This document shows, in pieces, positions 26,993-33,914 of a DNA stretch of 64,000 nt. Source of the DNA: RYN-230 sp963717125 (GTDB lineage: Bacteria; Actinomycetota; Actinomycetes; Streptosporangiales; Streptosporangiaceae); contig CAVQVG010000005.1 in NCBI GenBank assembly GCA_963717125.1, forward strand, positions 62,001 through 126,000, given 5' to 3'. The number at the start of each line of letters is the position of its first letter. The first letter of the stretch is position 1. The translations under genes were made by a program, and so were the position numbers. The notes under the pieces are model-generated. The model was not told the origin of the DNA. It searched no databases and was given only the letters and a program-made list of their open reading frames with translations.

Positions 26993-28455
26993 GTGGAGCA
27001 ATCCGGGACTAGGCCCGTCATCGCCATCATCGGCGCGGGTATCGGCGGGCTGGCCGCGGCGTTCTTCCTGCGTGACGAGCCGGCCGACGTCATCGTGCTG
27101 GACGGCGCGCCGCGGCCGGGCGGCAAGCTGGCCGTGGCCGAGGTGGCCGGCTGCCCGGTGGACGTCGGCGCCGAGGCGCTGCTGACCCGCCGGCCCGAGG
27201 GCACCGGCCTGATCGAGGCGGCCGGCCTGGGCGGCGAGCTGGTGCCGGCCGGGACTACGGCCGCGCGGATCTGGAGCCGGGGCGCGATGCGGCCGCTGCC
27301 GGCCCGGCAGTTCATGGGCGTGCCCGCGGACGCCGCCGAGCTGGCGCAGACCGGGCTGCTGTCCGCGGCCGGGCTGGCCCGGGCCAGCCAGGAGGCGGAG
27401 CTGCCCGGCACCGATCGGGCCGGCGACGTGCCGGTGGCCACCTATGTGGCCGCCCGGTTCGGCCAGGAAGTGGTGGACCGGCTGGTCAACCCGCTGCTCG
27501 GCGGGGTCTACGCGGGCCGGTCCGAGGAACTGTCCTTCGAGGCCACGCTGCCGGCCCTGGCCGAAGCGTCCCGCCGGTACGGCACGCTGTCCGCCGCCGC
27601 GGCCGGGCTGCTGCCGCCGCCCGCCAACGGCGCCGCGGCCGGAGCGCCCCGGCCGCCCGTATTCAGCACGCTGGCCAGCGGGCTCGGCACCCTGCCGCCC
27701 GCGCTGGCCGCCGCGTCCGGCGCGCAGTTGCGCACCGGCGCCATGGTGCGCGAGCTGGCGCCGGCGGCCCGGGGCTGGCGGCTGACCATCGGCTCCGCGC
27801 ACGCGCCGCAATGGCTGGACGCGGACGCGGTCATCCTGGCCTTGCCCGCCCGGCCGGCGAGCGGCTGCTGGCCGGGGTGCCCGGCGCCGCGGTGGCGGCG
27901 GCCGCGCTCGGCGAGATCAGCTACGCGAGCATGGCCATCGTCACCCTGGCCTACCCCCCGGCGGCCTTCCCGCAGCTCCCGGAGACCAGCGGGTATCTGG
28001 TCCCGGCGGTGGACGGACATCCGGTCAAGGCGGTCACCTTCTCCTCGGTGAAGTGGCCGCAGCTGCGGCAGCGGGCCGCGGACCTGATCTTCGTGCGCTG
28101 CTCGGTGGGCCGGATCGGCGAAGAGCAGGTGCTGCAGCGCGACGACGCCGAGCTGACCGCCCTGGCCGCGGCGGACCTGGCCACCGCCACCGGCGTCCGC
28201 GGCGCGCCCGCGACCAGCCTGGTCACCCGGTGGGGCGGGGCGCTGCCGCAGTACACCGTGGGGCACCTGGACCGGGTGGCCCGGATCCAGGCCAGCCTGG
28301 CCATGCTGCCCGGGCTGGCCGCATGCGGCGCCGCCTACGCTGGGGTCGGCATCCCGGCCTGCATCGCGACCGCGCGGAACGCGGTAGACCAGATCCTGGC
28401 CGGGCGGCCGGCCGCCGGGGTGGCGGCTGGCCACCAGGGCCAGCGCGGAGAATAG
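26993..28455 (+). CDS. cgoX: Coproporphyrinogen III oxidase (HemY/CgoX), frameshifted
   Basis: FAD-dependent oxidase of the heme pathway. In Gram-positive bacteria this family makes coproporphyrin III for ferrochelation. The N-terminus, VIAIIGAGIGGLAAAFFLRD, is the FAD motif. VDVGAEALLTRRPEG and VDRLVNPLLGGVYAGRSEEL match the family. After AVILALPARPA the frame changes at about nt 27857-27859. The continuing frame gives ERLLAGVPGAAVAAAALGEI and the C-terminal FAD contact VGIPACIATARNAVDQIL. One C missing from GGCCGGCCGAG explains the shift. The GTG start has AGGGTGA upstream. It ends 5 nt before chdC, the next enzyme of the route. Confidence 0.9.
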
Positions 28456-28460
28456 GAACC

Positions 28461-29201
28461 ATGACGGAGACTGAAGAGCCCGCGCCGCAGCGGCTGCGCG
28501 CCCGGGACCTGAACAAGATGATCCGGTACACGATGTGGTCGGTGTTCCGGGTGGCCGGCTCCGGCGCGCTGGAAGCGGCCGGGTCGGTGGCCGGTCTCAG
28601 CCGGGACGGGCTGGCCGACGAGGTCGCCGAGCTGTGCCAGCAGGCGGCGGGCAAGGGCGTGGTCACCCGCGGCTGTTATGACGTGCAGGGCATGCGGGCG
28701 GACGCGGACTACATGTTCTGGTGGATCGCCCCGACCGCCGACGACCTGCAGGAGATGTACGCGCGGTTCCGCCGGACCGCGCTGGGCCGGGCCAGCGAGC
28801 CGGTCTGGTCGGCGATGGCGCTGCACCGGCCCGCCGAGTTCAACAAGAGCCACATCCCGGCGTTCCTGGCCGAAGAAGAGCCAGGCGGGTACGTGTCGGT
28901 GTACCCGTTCGTCCGGTCCTACGAGTGGTACCTGCTGGATCCGCAGGAGCGCCGCGAGCTGATCGCCGAGCACGGCATGATGGCCCGCGACTACCCGGAC
29001 GTGCGAACCAACACGGTGGCCTGCTTCGCGCTGAACGACTACGAGTGGATGCTCGCGTTCGAGGCCGACGAGCTGCACCGGCTCGTGGACCTGATGCGGC
29101 ACCTGCGCGGGGCCCGCGCCCGGCTGTACACCCGGGTGGAGATCCCGTTCTACACCGGCCGCCGCAAGCCGGTGCACGAATTGGTGGCCGCGCTGGCCTA
29201 G
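28461..29201 (+). CDS. chdC: Coproheme decarboxylase (HemQ/ChdC)
   Basis: A 246-residue chlorite-dismutase-fold enzyme that uses peroxide to decarboxylate iron-coproporphyrin III to heme b. The N-terminus NKMIRYTMWSVFRV, the metal-side WWIAPTADDLQEMY, the redox Tyr region YVSVYPFVRSYEWYLL and the proximal-His region ELIAEHGMMARDYPDV are all present. RTNTVACFALNDYEWMLAFE is the C-terminal hallmark. AGGAACC precedes the ATG. Directly downstream of cgoX in one transcription unit, as expected for consecutive steps. Confidence 0.96.
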   Translation: MTETEEPAPQRLRARDLNKMIRYTMWSVFRVAGSGALEAAGSVAGLSRDGLADEVAELCQQAAGKGVVTRGCYDVQGMRADADYMFWWIAPTADDLQEMYARFRRTALGRASEPVWSAMALHRPAEFNKSHIPAFLAEEEPGGYVSVYPFVRSYEWYLLDPQERRELIAEHGMMARDYPDVRTNTVACFALNDYEWMLAFEADELHRLVDLMRHLRGARARLYTRVEIPFYTGRRKPVHELVAALA

Positions 29202-29260
29202 ACCCAGGCCAGCCGGAACCTCTCGGGACCCCGGGTGGCAGACCGCGAGCCGCCAGGGCC

Positions 29261-29467
29261 TCAGCGTGGAACAGGCCTGCCCTCGTAGTCGCTGCGGATT
29301 TCGTCGTGGAGGCCGTTGGCGTCCCCGCAGCGGACGATTGCCCCATTATCCCGGCGCATGGCGCAGAACTGCCCGGCCTCGTACCAAACGCGGTATGCGC
29401 CGCCCCAGTTGTGCTGCAGCTCGGCCAGGTCGGCTTCCCGGAAGCGCGTCAGCTCGTTACTGCCCAT
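29261..29467 (-). CDS. Small conserved-looking protein of unknown function (68 aa)
   Basis: 68 residues, beginning MGSNELTRFREADLAELQHN and continuing with WGGAYRVWYEAGQFCAMRR and a charged C-terminus ending in RPVPR. The composition (aromatic core, alternating charges) looks like a genuine folded mini-protein. The start overlaps the end of the 88-residue gene upstream by 11 nt, so the two form a coupled pair that is divergent from a GntR-type regulator. Similar tiny Trp/Tyr-rich proteins accompany GntR genes in other actinobacteria, but I cannot name a family. Expected cytoplasmic, function unknown. Confidence 0.7.
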   Translation of the reverse strand: MGSNELTRFREADLAELQHNWGGAYRVWYEAGQFCAMRRDNGAIVRCGDANGLHDEIRSDYEGRPVPR

Positions 29468-29723
29468 TGTTGGCCGCCGCATCCCGGAGCCACCCAGCAG
29501 CCTGGGCCAGCTCGGCCGAAAGGCTGTCGAGCTGGGTGGCCAACCTTTCGTAGCCGCTCTCACCGGCCGTGACCAGCCCGGCGTTGACGTCCGCCAGCCG
29601 GGTGGTGATCGTGCCCAGGTCCAGCATTGCCTGCCGGACGGTGCCGAGGCTGGAGTGCACCGCAAGATGCCTGTCCACGGCGAGTTTCGGGTCGCGCAGG
29701 GGTCGGTTCGGATCGACGTGCAT
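29457..29723 (-). CDS. Small helical protein of unknown function (88 aa), partner of the 68-aa gene
   Basis: 88 residues, begins MHVDPNRPLRDPKLAVDRHL. Heptad-like segments TVRQAMLDLGTITTRLADVN and LATQLDSLSAELAQAAGWLR suggest a two-helix coiled coil. No signal peptide or membrane segment. It is first of a two-gene unit overlapping the 68-aa gene. Its ATG lies close to the AAACGTTG repeats of the divergent promoter. No known family was recognised. The tight coupling with a second small protein and a dedicated repressor-like gene is reminiscent of small regulatory or toxin-antitoxin modules, but there is no direct evidence for that. Confidence 0.68.
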   Translation of the reverse strand: MHVDPNRPLRDPKLAVDRHLAVHSSLGTVRQAMLDLGTITTRLADVNAGLVTAGESGYERLATQLDSLSAELAQAAGWLRDAAANNGQ

Positions 29724-29737
29724 GGTCACAGCGTAGC

Positions 29738-29805
29738 AAACGTTGTAAACGTTGCCAACGTAGGCGGCTGAGGCCACGTAGCGGAGGTGATCTACGTTGG
29801 CAACG
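29738..29805. promoter_or_regulatory. Divergent operator region with AAACGTTG direct repeats and a 14-bp inverted repeat
   Basis: AAACGTTG occurs twice (29738-29745 and 29747-29754). CGTTGCCAACGTAG (29750-29763) is the exact reverse complement of CTACGTTGGCAACG (29792-29805), and each arm is itself nearly palindromic (CGTTG-c-CAACG). One arm sits beside the start of the 88-aa gene. The other lies between the perfect Shine-Dalgarno GGAGGTGA (29783-29790) and the GTG of the GntR gene. It is a likely autoregulatory operator pair. Confidence 0.75.
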
Positions 29806-30038
29806 TGATTGATCAGTTCTCCGACGTGCCCCTGTATGCGCAGGTGGCTGGGGTCCTGCGCGCCAGGATCGAGAGCGGGGAGCTGGGTCACCTTGACCCG
29901 CTGCCGAGCGAGAAGGTCATCCAGCAGGAGTTCGGCGTCGGCCGCGACACGGCCAGGCGCGCGGTCGAGGTGCTTCGCGAAGAAGGGCTCGTGTTCACGA
30001 TCCCCCAGCGAGGAACCTTCGTCGGCCCCCGCCCGTGA
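29805..30038 (+). CDS. Minimal GntR-type winged-helix regulator (no effector domain)
   Basis: A 77-residue protein (83 if the GTG at 29787 is used) consisting only of the GntR DNA-binding domain: PLYAQVAGVLRARIESGELG, LPSEKVIQQEFGVGRDTARR, AVEVLREEGLVFTIPQRGTF. It has no FCD, UTRA or HutC effector domain. Minimal proteins of this kind occur on actinobacterial mobile elements (KorSA-like) and next to small hypothetical genes. GGAGGTGA ends 14 nt before GTG 29805 and overlaps GTG 29787, so neither start is ideally placed; 29805 is preferred. It is divergent from the 88/68-aa pair across a repeat-rich operator, so it probably represses both directions. Confidence 0.85.
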   Translation: MIDQFSDVPLYAQVAGVLRARIESGELGHLDPLPSEKVIQQEFGVGRDTARRAVEVLREEGLVFTIPQRGTFVGPRP

Positions 30039-30047
30039 CCGCGTACG

Positions 30048-30254
30048 TCACCGGTCCCGAGTGCCTTGAGGCGGTGCCCCGGCCGTTCCGGACCAAATAG
30101 GAGAGCTTCGCATCCATCCGGATAAGCCAGGACAGCGGTTGCGGCTGCTCCCGTAGTAGCGGCAGGTGGCCGCGACGTTCCGGCTGACCTCTTTGGCGCG
30201 CCGCAGCACTCCCAGGCGGTGCCGGGCCCGCCGCTCCACCTCTCGTTCAGCCAT
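30048..30254 (-). pseudogene. Remnant of a transposase N-terminus (IS481/IS3-like HTH)
   Basis: The first 35 or so residues read HRLGVLRRAKEVSRNVAATC followed by RYYG, very similar to the helix-turn-helix start of IS481-type transposases (LRHAEEVxGNVAATCRYYG). After RYYG the similarity stops and the rest is short and out of character, so the DDE domain is absent. Just upstream (30255-30310) lie a small hairpin, TCTCCT-aggactc-AGGAGA, and a segment TGTGAACAACCTCCGTCAGT that resembles the end of such an element. This is a decayed insertion sequence. Family assignment is moderate because only the N-terminal motif survives. Confidence 0.6.
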
Positions 30255-30310
30255 CCAGGTCTCCTAGGACTCAGGAGACCCAACTGTGAACAACCTCCGT
30301 CAGTTTGGAC

Positions 30311-30757
30311 CTAGTCAGCCAGCAGGCAGTGCACCTCGGTCCACACCTCCGCCGGATCGTCGCGGTGCGGCCCGTAGATCTCCCACCGCGGACCGGCCGC
30401 CCGCAGCCCCTGCCGGGCGCACCAGGCCAGCACGGCCCGGTGCGCCCCGGCCAGGCCCTGATACGTCCCGTAGTGCACGGTTGACGCCACCCGCCCCGTG
30501 GGCAGGGCCGATGTCACCACCCGCCCGGTGAGCGGGCACGGCTGGTCCAGCAGCACGCCGACCTCCACATGGGGCACGTCGTCGAGGTACAGCATGATGT
30601 TCCGGCAGCCGCCGTGGATGCCGGCCGCGCGCAGGCAGGCCCAGACCTCGTCCAGCAGCTGCGACCACAGCGCCGGGAACTCCGGCCACGTGGTCGCCGC
30701 GGCAACCACCGCGGTCGGCCGCGCGGCCACGTCAGCGATGGTCACCTGATAGCTCAT
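30311..30757 (-). CDS. GyrI-like small-molecule-binding domain protein
   Basis: 148 residues of the GyrI-like/AraC effector-binding (SHS2-repeat) fold: LWSQLLDEVWACLRAAGIHG, IMLYLDDVPHVEVGVLLDQP, TVHYGTYQGLAGAHRAVLAW and WEIYGPHRDDPAEVWTEVHC (last repeat with the ligand Glu). There is no DNA-binding domain, so it may be a stand-alone sensor, ligand scavenger or hydrolase of the GyrI-like superfamily. Its ATG is one base away from the stop of the DUF4253 gene, so the two are likely co-transcribed. The ligand is unknown. Confidence 0.85.
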   Translation of the reverse strand: MSYQVTIADVAARPTAVVAAATTWPEFPALWSQLLDEVWACLRAAGIHGGCRNIMLYLDDVPHVEVGVLLDQPCPLTGRVVTSALPTGRVASTVHYGTYQGLAGAHRAVLAWCARQGLRAAGPRWEIYGPHRDDPAEVWTEVHCLLAD

Positions 30758-30758
30758 G

Positions 30759-31766
30759 TCAGTCCCACCAGAAGGTCCAGATCGGCGCGTTCAGGATGGC
30801 CGCGGCGACGTCCGGGATCGACCCCAGGCCCTGCCCGGCGCATTCGTCGCAGAACACGCAGTGCTCGGCGGCTATTTGCTCCGCCGCTTCCCGGGTACCC
30901 GGGGGCCGGTCCACCAGCAGCTTGATTTCCGCGCCCGGCCCGATGGTGAGCAGCCGGGCCCCGAACCGGTCCTCCCAGGAGCGGAGCACGGCCCCGATCC
31001 ACACCGCGTTTCGGATCTCGTCGGGGTAAGCCGGATCGTCAAAGGCCAGCCAGCCGACCACGGCCAGGACATCAGCGGGCCGGGCCGCCGGGACCAGCCC
31101 GACCCGGGCGGTCGGCAGCGCGCCGAGGGCGCTGTCCCGCTCAGCGCTGGTCAGTCTGCTGTCCGAGGACGGCGCTAAACCGGGGAACGGCCGGGCCGGC
31201 ACGGCGGGCGCTTCGTCGTCCGCTGCCGCGGTCGCGTCCGGCGTCAGCGGCCAGCCCGCGTTCTGCCGGTCCAGCTCAGATAGGCGGCTGAGCTCGGCCG
31301 AGGCGGCCGGGTCGGTGGCCACGTTCATGATCACCTTGACGATGTCAGCCAGCTCCGGACCGCCATCCGGACGTGGCTCCAGCCCGAGGAACTGCGTCGT
31401 AAGCGGCGTGGGCCAGGGGCGGTGCGGGCCGCGGGCCGCTTCCGCCTCGTCCGCCATCCAGTAGTCCCAGCGCGGGGCCAGGATCTGGACCGGATCCACC
31501 CGGTCGATCTCGGTAGGGTCGCACGGCAGGGCGAAGCCGAAGTCATCATCCGGGTCCTCGTCGGCGAGCAGGACGGGCACCAGCCCAGTCTCGGCGTGCA
31601 GGCCGGACAGCGCGGACCAGACCGGCCCGGGGTGGCGGACCGGATCGCGGGTCACCCACGCGGCCGGCTGGCCCGGCCCCTCCCAGGGGACGATCCGGCG
31701 GCCGGCCGGCAGCCGAACTGGCCCGAGCCGCAGTTCTCCGTCGGCGGGTAGGTCGCCGCTGGCCAT
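30759..31766 (-). CDS. DUF4253 domain protein
   Basis: A 335-residue cytoplasmic protein. The C-terminal 110 residues form DUF4253: RPADVLAVVGWLAFDDPAYP, AVLRSWEDRFGARLLTIGPG and EIKLLVDRPPGTREAAEQIA, followed by a Cys-containing HCVFCDECAGQGLGSIPDVA and the terminal IWTFWWD. The N-terminal region (VPWEGPGQPAAWVTRDPVRH and VWSALSGLHAETGLVPVLLA) is also seen in longer family members. No catalytic motif is known. It is first gene of the pair with the GyrI-like gene. Confidence 0.8.
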   Translation of the reverse strand: MASGDLPADGELRLGPVRLPAGRRIVPWEGPGQPAAWVTRDPVRHPGPVWSALSGLHAETGLVPVLLADEDPDDDFGFALPCDPTEIDRVDPVQILAPRWDYWMADEAEAARGPHRPWPTPLTTQFLGLEPRPDGGPELADIVKVIMNVATDPAASAELSRLSELDRQNAGWPLTPDATAAADDEAPAVPARPFPGLAPSSDSRLTSAERDSALGALPTARVGLVPAARPADVLAVVGWLAFDDPAYPDEIRNAVWIGAVLRSWEDRFGARLLTIGPGAEIKLLVDRPPGTREAAEQIAAEHCVFCDECAGQGLGSIPDVAAAILNAPIWTFWWD

Positions 31767-31878
31767 CGCTCACCCTCCTAGGCCGACCTGGTAACCGCCT
31801 CAGACGGTACTCGCGGCCACCGACAAATTTGTGGGCGGGCCGTTTGGCACAGCCCGCCCATTCGCCTTAGTCAGCTCT

Positions 31879-32145
31879 TCACTTTCTCGTGCGAACGACA
31901 GCCCCAGCGATCTGCAGCACGCAGACCACCGAGATCATCCAGACCGGAAGACCGACATAGTGGCCAACCGCAAATGTGACCGGTGGGCCAATAACGCCCA
32001 GCGTGAGCCCGGCCGCAGCGCCTGCTCCTTGAGATGAGACCGTGACGCTGAACGGGACACACCTGATTTGGAGAGTTGCACGCTCGGTGGGTTCATCGGG
32101 CTGTTCTTCGTCGATGGAAGGAGGGGTAGAAGCATCGTCAACCAT
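31879..32145 (-). CDS. Small membrane protein (88 aa), unknown function
   Basis: 88 residues, with an acidic N-terminal 27 residues (MVDDASTPPSIDEEQPDEP), then a beta-like segment TLQIRCVPFSVTVSS, then a Gly/Ala-rich segment AGAAAGLTLGVIGPPVTFAV and a hydrophobic helix PVWMISVVCVLQIAGAVV with a basic end. One or two membrane passes are likely. AGGAAT precedes the ATG. Local GC content and codon choice are lower than in flanking genes, suggesting acquired DNA. It is divergent from the ribbon-helix-helix gene across a 317-nt gap. No family recognised. Confidence 0.6.
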   Translation of the reverse strand: MVDDASTPPSIDEEQPDEPTERATLQIRCVPFSVTVSSQGAGAAAGLTLGVIGPPVTFAVGHYVGLPVWMISVVCVLQIAGAVVRTRK

Positions 32146-32374
32146 TGGGGATTCCTTGGGGTCTTTGGACCGCAAACACGTGGTGCGGTCCTCCTGAGGC
32201 AGTGGCCATGCTTTGCTCCTTCCGTGGGGGTAGCTGCTTCGACGTCTGCATGTCGGCCTGCGCGGCATGTGCAGGCTGCGCCGGGCCTGGACGCGGACGC
32301 CGTCTTGACGATGACGGTGACCACATCCTACCCCGTGGAGACAGCGCAAAGCTGCTCCCACGCAGAAAAATGTG

Positions 32375-32399
32375 TATGCTAGGTGCATCAAATTGATGC
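32375..32399 (+). promoter_or_regulatory. -10 element and 15-bp inverted repeat before the ribbon-helix-helix gene
   Basis: A TATGCT -10-like hexamer (about 32375-32380) is followed by GCATCAA-a-TTGATGC (32385-32399), a perfect 7-bp inverted repeat at the expected transcription start. The remainder of the 317-nt gap (32146-32462) shows no gene. Autorepression by the downstream RHH protein is the natural guess. Confidence 0.6.
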
Positions 32400-32462
32400 G
32401 ACACGGTGACGTGCACTCAACGAGAGGAGGGCGACTTCAGTGCCCTGCGTAGAGGAGACACC

Positions 32463-32708
32463 ATGGACTCACCAGCAGAAGGCCGCGCCGTCCAGCGAGG
32501 CTCAGCCACAGACCGGGTCACGGTCACCCTCGTACCGAAGGCGGCCGGCGACCTCCAGCAGGCGGTAGCGCGCACGGGGTTGTCGAAGACTGACATCATC
32601 AACCGGGCTATCAGCCTGTACGAGTACCTCGATGCCCGGCTGAGCGACGGTGCCCAGCTCTTGATCCGCGATGAATCTGGTCAGATCGAGCAGATCAAGT
32701 TCTTCTAA
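32463..32708 (+). CDS. Ribbon-helix-helix (CopG/Arc-type) DNA-binding protein
   Basis: 81 residues. The beta strand DRVTVTLVPKAAGDLQQAV and the helix-turn-helix TGLSKTDIINRAISLYEYLD form a ribbon-helix-helix domain (residues 17-55), followed by a C-terminal strand pair LIRDESGQIEQIKFF. GGAG precedes the ATG. No toxin gene is adjacent downstream, so it is either an orphan antitoxin-like regulator or an autoregulator. The inverted repeat upstream is a plausible site. Common as solitary small genes in actinobacteria; role unknown. Confidence 0.8.
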   Translation: MDSPAEGRAVQRGSATDRVTVTLVPKAAGDLQQAVARTGLSKTDIINRAISLYEYLDARLSDGAQLLIRDESGQIEQIKFF

Positions 32709-32902
32709 CCGGGAGGCCGGGTGAGACTCACCGCTAGACCCGAGTCTGACCTGGTTTCGCTGGTCTCCCGCAGCTGCCAGCTCCGGGTTGTCGGAAGGGT
32801 TCCGTCAAGGGTCCAACTTGCGCTACCGCCTAGCGGCCTTGCTTGGCGCTCTTGACGGATTCCGCCCGCAGTTGCTCATCACCACCGGTGATGGCGCGTC
32901 AT
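32709..32902 (+). other. Intergenic stretch after the ribbon-helix-helix gene
   Basis: About 190 nt without a supported gene. GGTGA-gac-TCACC (32721-32733) is a short perfect hairpin and may terminate the preceding gene. A longer weak pairing, GTCAAG / CTTGAC, encloses the middle of the stretch. Confidence 0.4.
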
Positions 32903-33191
32903 TCAGGCATCGCCTGGTCCCGGCTCCGAGCGAGCTGATCCGGGATCCCAGTCAACGTCGCTGGGCGCCGCGACCTCGTCCGGGCGGGGCGCGACGATCT
33001 GCACGGCCAGGCCGAAGTCCCACAGTTCGGTGATCGACCAGAGTGGCACGTCCGGGCCGGGCACCGGCTCGGCGCTGACCGCGACCCGGCGGACCAGGCC
33101 CGGGGCGCCCCCCCCGGGCCGTGGCCGCCGCGACCGTCCGCCCGGGAGCGGCCGCCACCCGGGCCACGGCTGGCTCGCCCACACTGGACAC
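32903..33191 (-). pseudogene. Small hypothetical gene broken at an eight-base homopolymer
   Basis: Two frames join at the C8 run 33108-33115. The upstream frame begins near GTG 33191 with SSVGEPAVARVAAAPGRTVA. The downstream frame gives PGLVRRVAVSAEPVPGPDVP then LWSITELWDFGLAVQIVAPR and ends at 32903. The downstream part has protein-like composition that no other frame shows. The join suggests an intact gene of about 95 codons and a miscounted homopolymer, or a slippage mutation. No family recognised. It lies just downstream of the ABC permease operon on the same strand. Confidence 0.5.
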
Positions 33192-33230
33192 CGGTCCAGC
33201 ATAGGCCGCCGGGCCGGGGCTGGCCGAGGC

Positions 33231-33914
33231 TCATTCACCGGCCGGGTCACGAGCGCCGCGCACCGCGGCGATGGCCAGGCCGGCCAGGAACACCAGTCCG
33301 GCACAGAGGGCCGCGCCGACGTCGTGCGGCGGGCGGGCCGGCCAGATCCACGGCGTGCTGAGCGCGGGCCGGTGCCACTGCGTATACAGCGCGTATGTCC
33401 CCACCATCAGGTAGGCCACCGGGCCGGTCCAGGCCAGGCCGCCGCCCAGCAGGGCCGCGCAGAGCAGGCCCAGGCCGGTGATCCCGGCCACGTTGCGCAG
33501 CACATCCAGCAGACCGCCGGCCAGCGGCGCGCCCGCCCCGGCGGCGGCGAACGCGGCGACCGCCAGCACGGTCAGCGCCAGCGCGGTGACCAGCCGCAGG
33601 ACCGGCAGCCACCGGCCGGTCACCCGCTCTGGCTCGCCGAACGGGCTGGCCGTGCTGACCACGATGGCCGTCGCGGCGACGGTTTCGAAGACCAGCGGCA
33701 ACTGCAGCGCGCCGTAGCTGTCCCAGTGCCCGGCGGTGAGTGCGATCCGCAGCGCGATGGCGCTGGCCACGATCACCGCCCCGGCGGCCGGAAGCCGTCG
33801 GCCCACGGCGTACAGCCAGGCCAGGCGGAGCCCAGCCCGCACCGGCCTGGCCGGCCGCGGCCCGCTGGCCCCGGCGGCGGCGGCCGGTGCCGTGCGCAGA
33901 CGGCCGGCCGTCAT
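33231..33914 (-). CDS. Integral membrane protein, second subunit of an ABC-2-type exporter module
   Basis: A 227-residue protein with about six hydrophobic segments (GAVIVASAIALRIALTAG, TALALTVLAVAAFAAAGAGA, AGITGLGLLCAALLGGGLAW, VGAALCAGLVFLAGLAIAAV). No enzyme motif. Its ATG overlaps the stop of the large permease gene (ATGA). That gene in turn overlaps the ATPase gene in the same way, so all three are translated as one operon. It is probably a second permease subunit with little primary similarity to described ABC-2 families. Last gene of the operon. Confidence 0.75.
   Translation of the reverse strand: MTAGRLRTAPAAAAGASGPRPARPVRAGLRLAWLYAVGRRLPAAGAVIVASAIALRIALTAGHWDSYGALQLPLVFETVAATAIVVSTASPFGEPERVTGRWLPVLRLVTALALTVLAVAAFAAAGAGAPLAGGLLDVLRNVAGITGLGLLCAALLGGGLAWTGPVAYLMVGTYALYTQWHRPALSTPWIWPARPPHDVGAALCAGLVFLAGLAIAAVRGARDPAGE

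Noticed and set aside
32145..32396. Cys-rich plus-strand frame in the gap before the RHH gene
   Set aside because: It starts inside the opposite-strand gene, has no ribosome binding site, and overlaps the RHH promoter.
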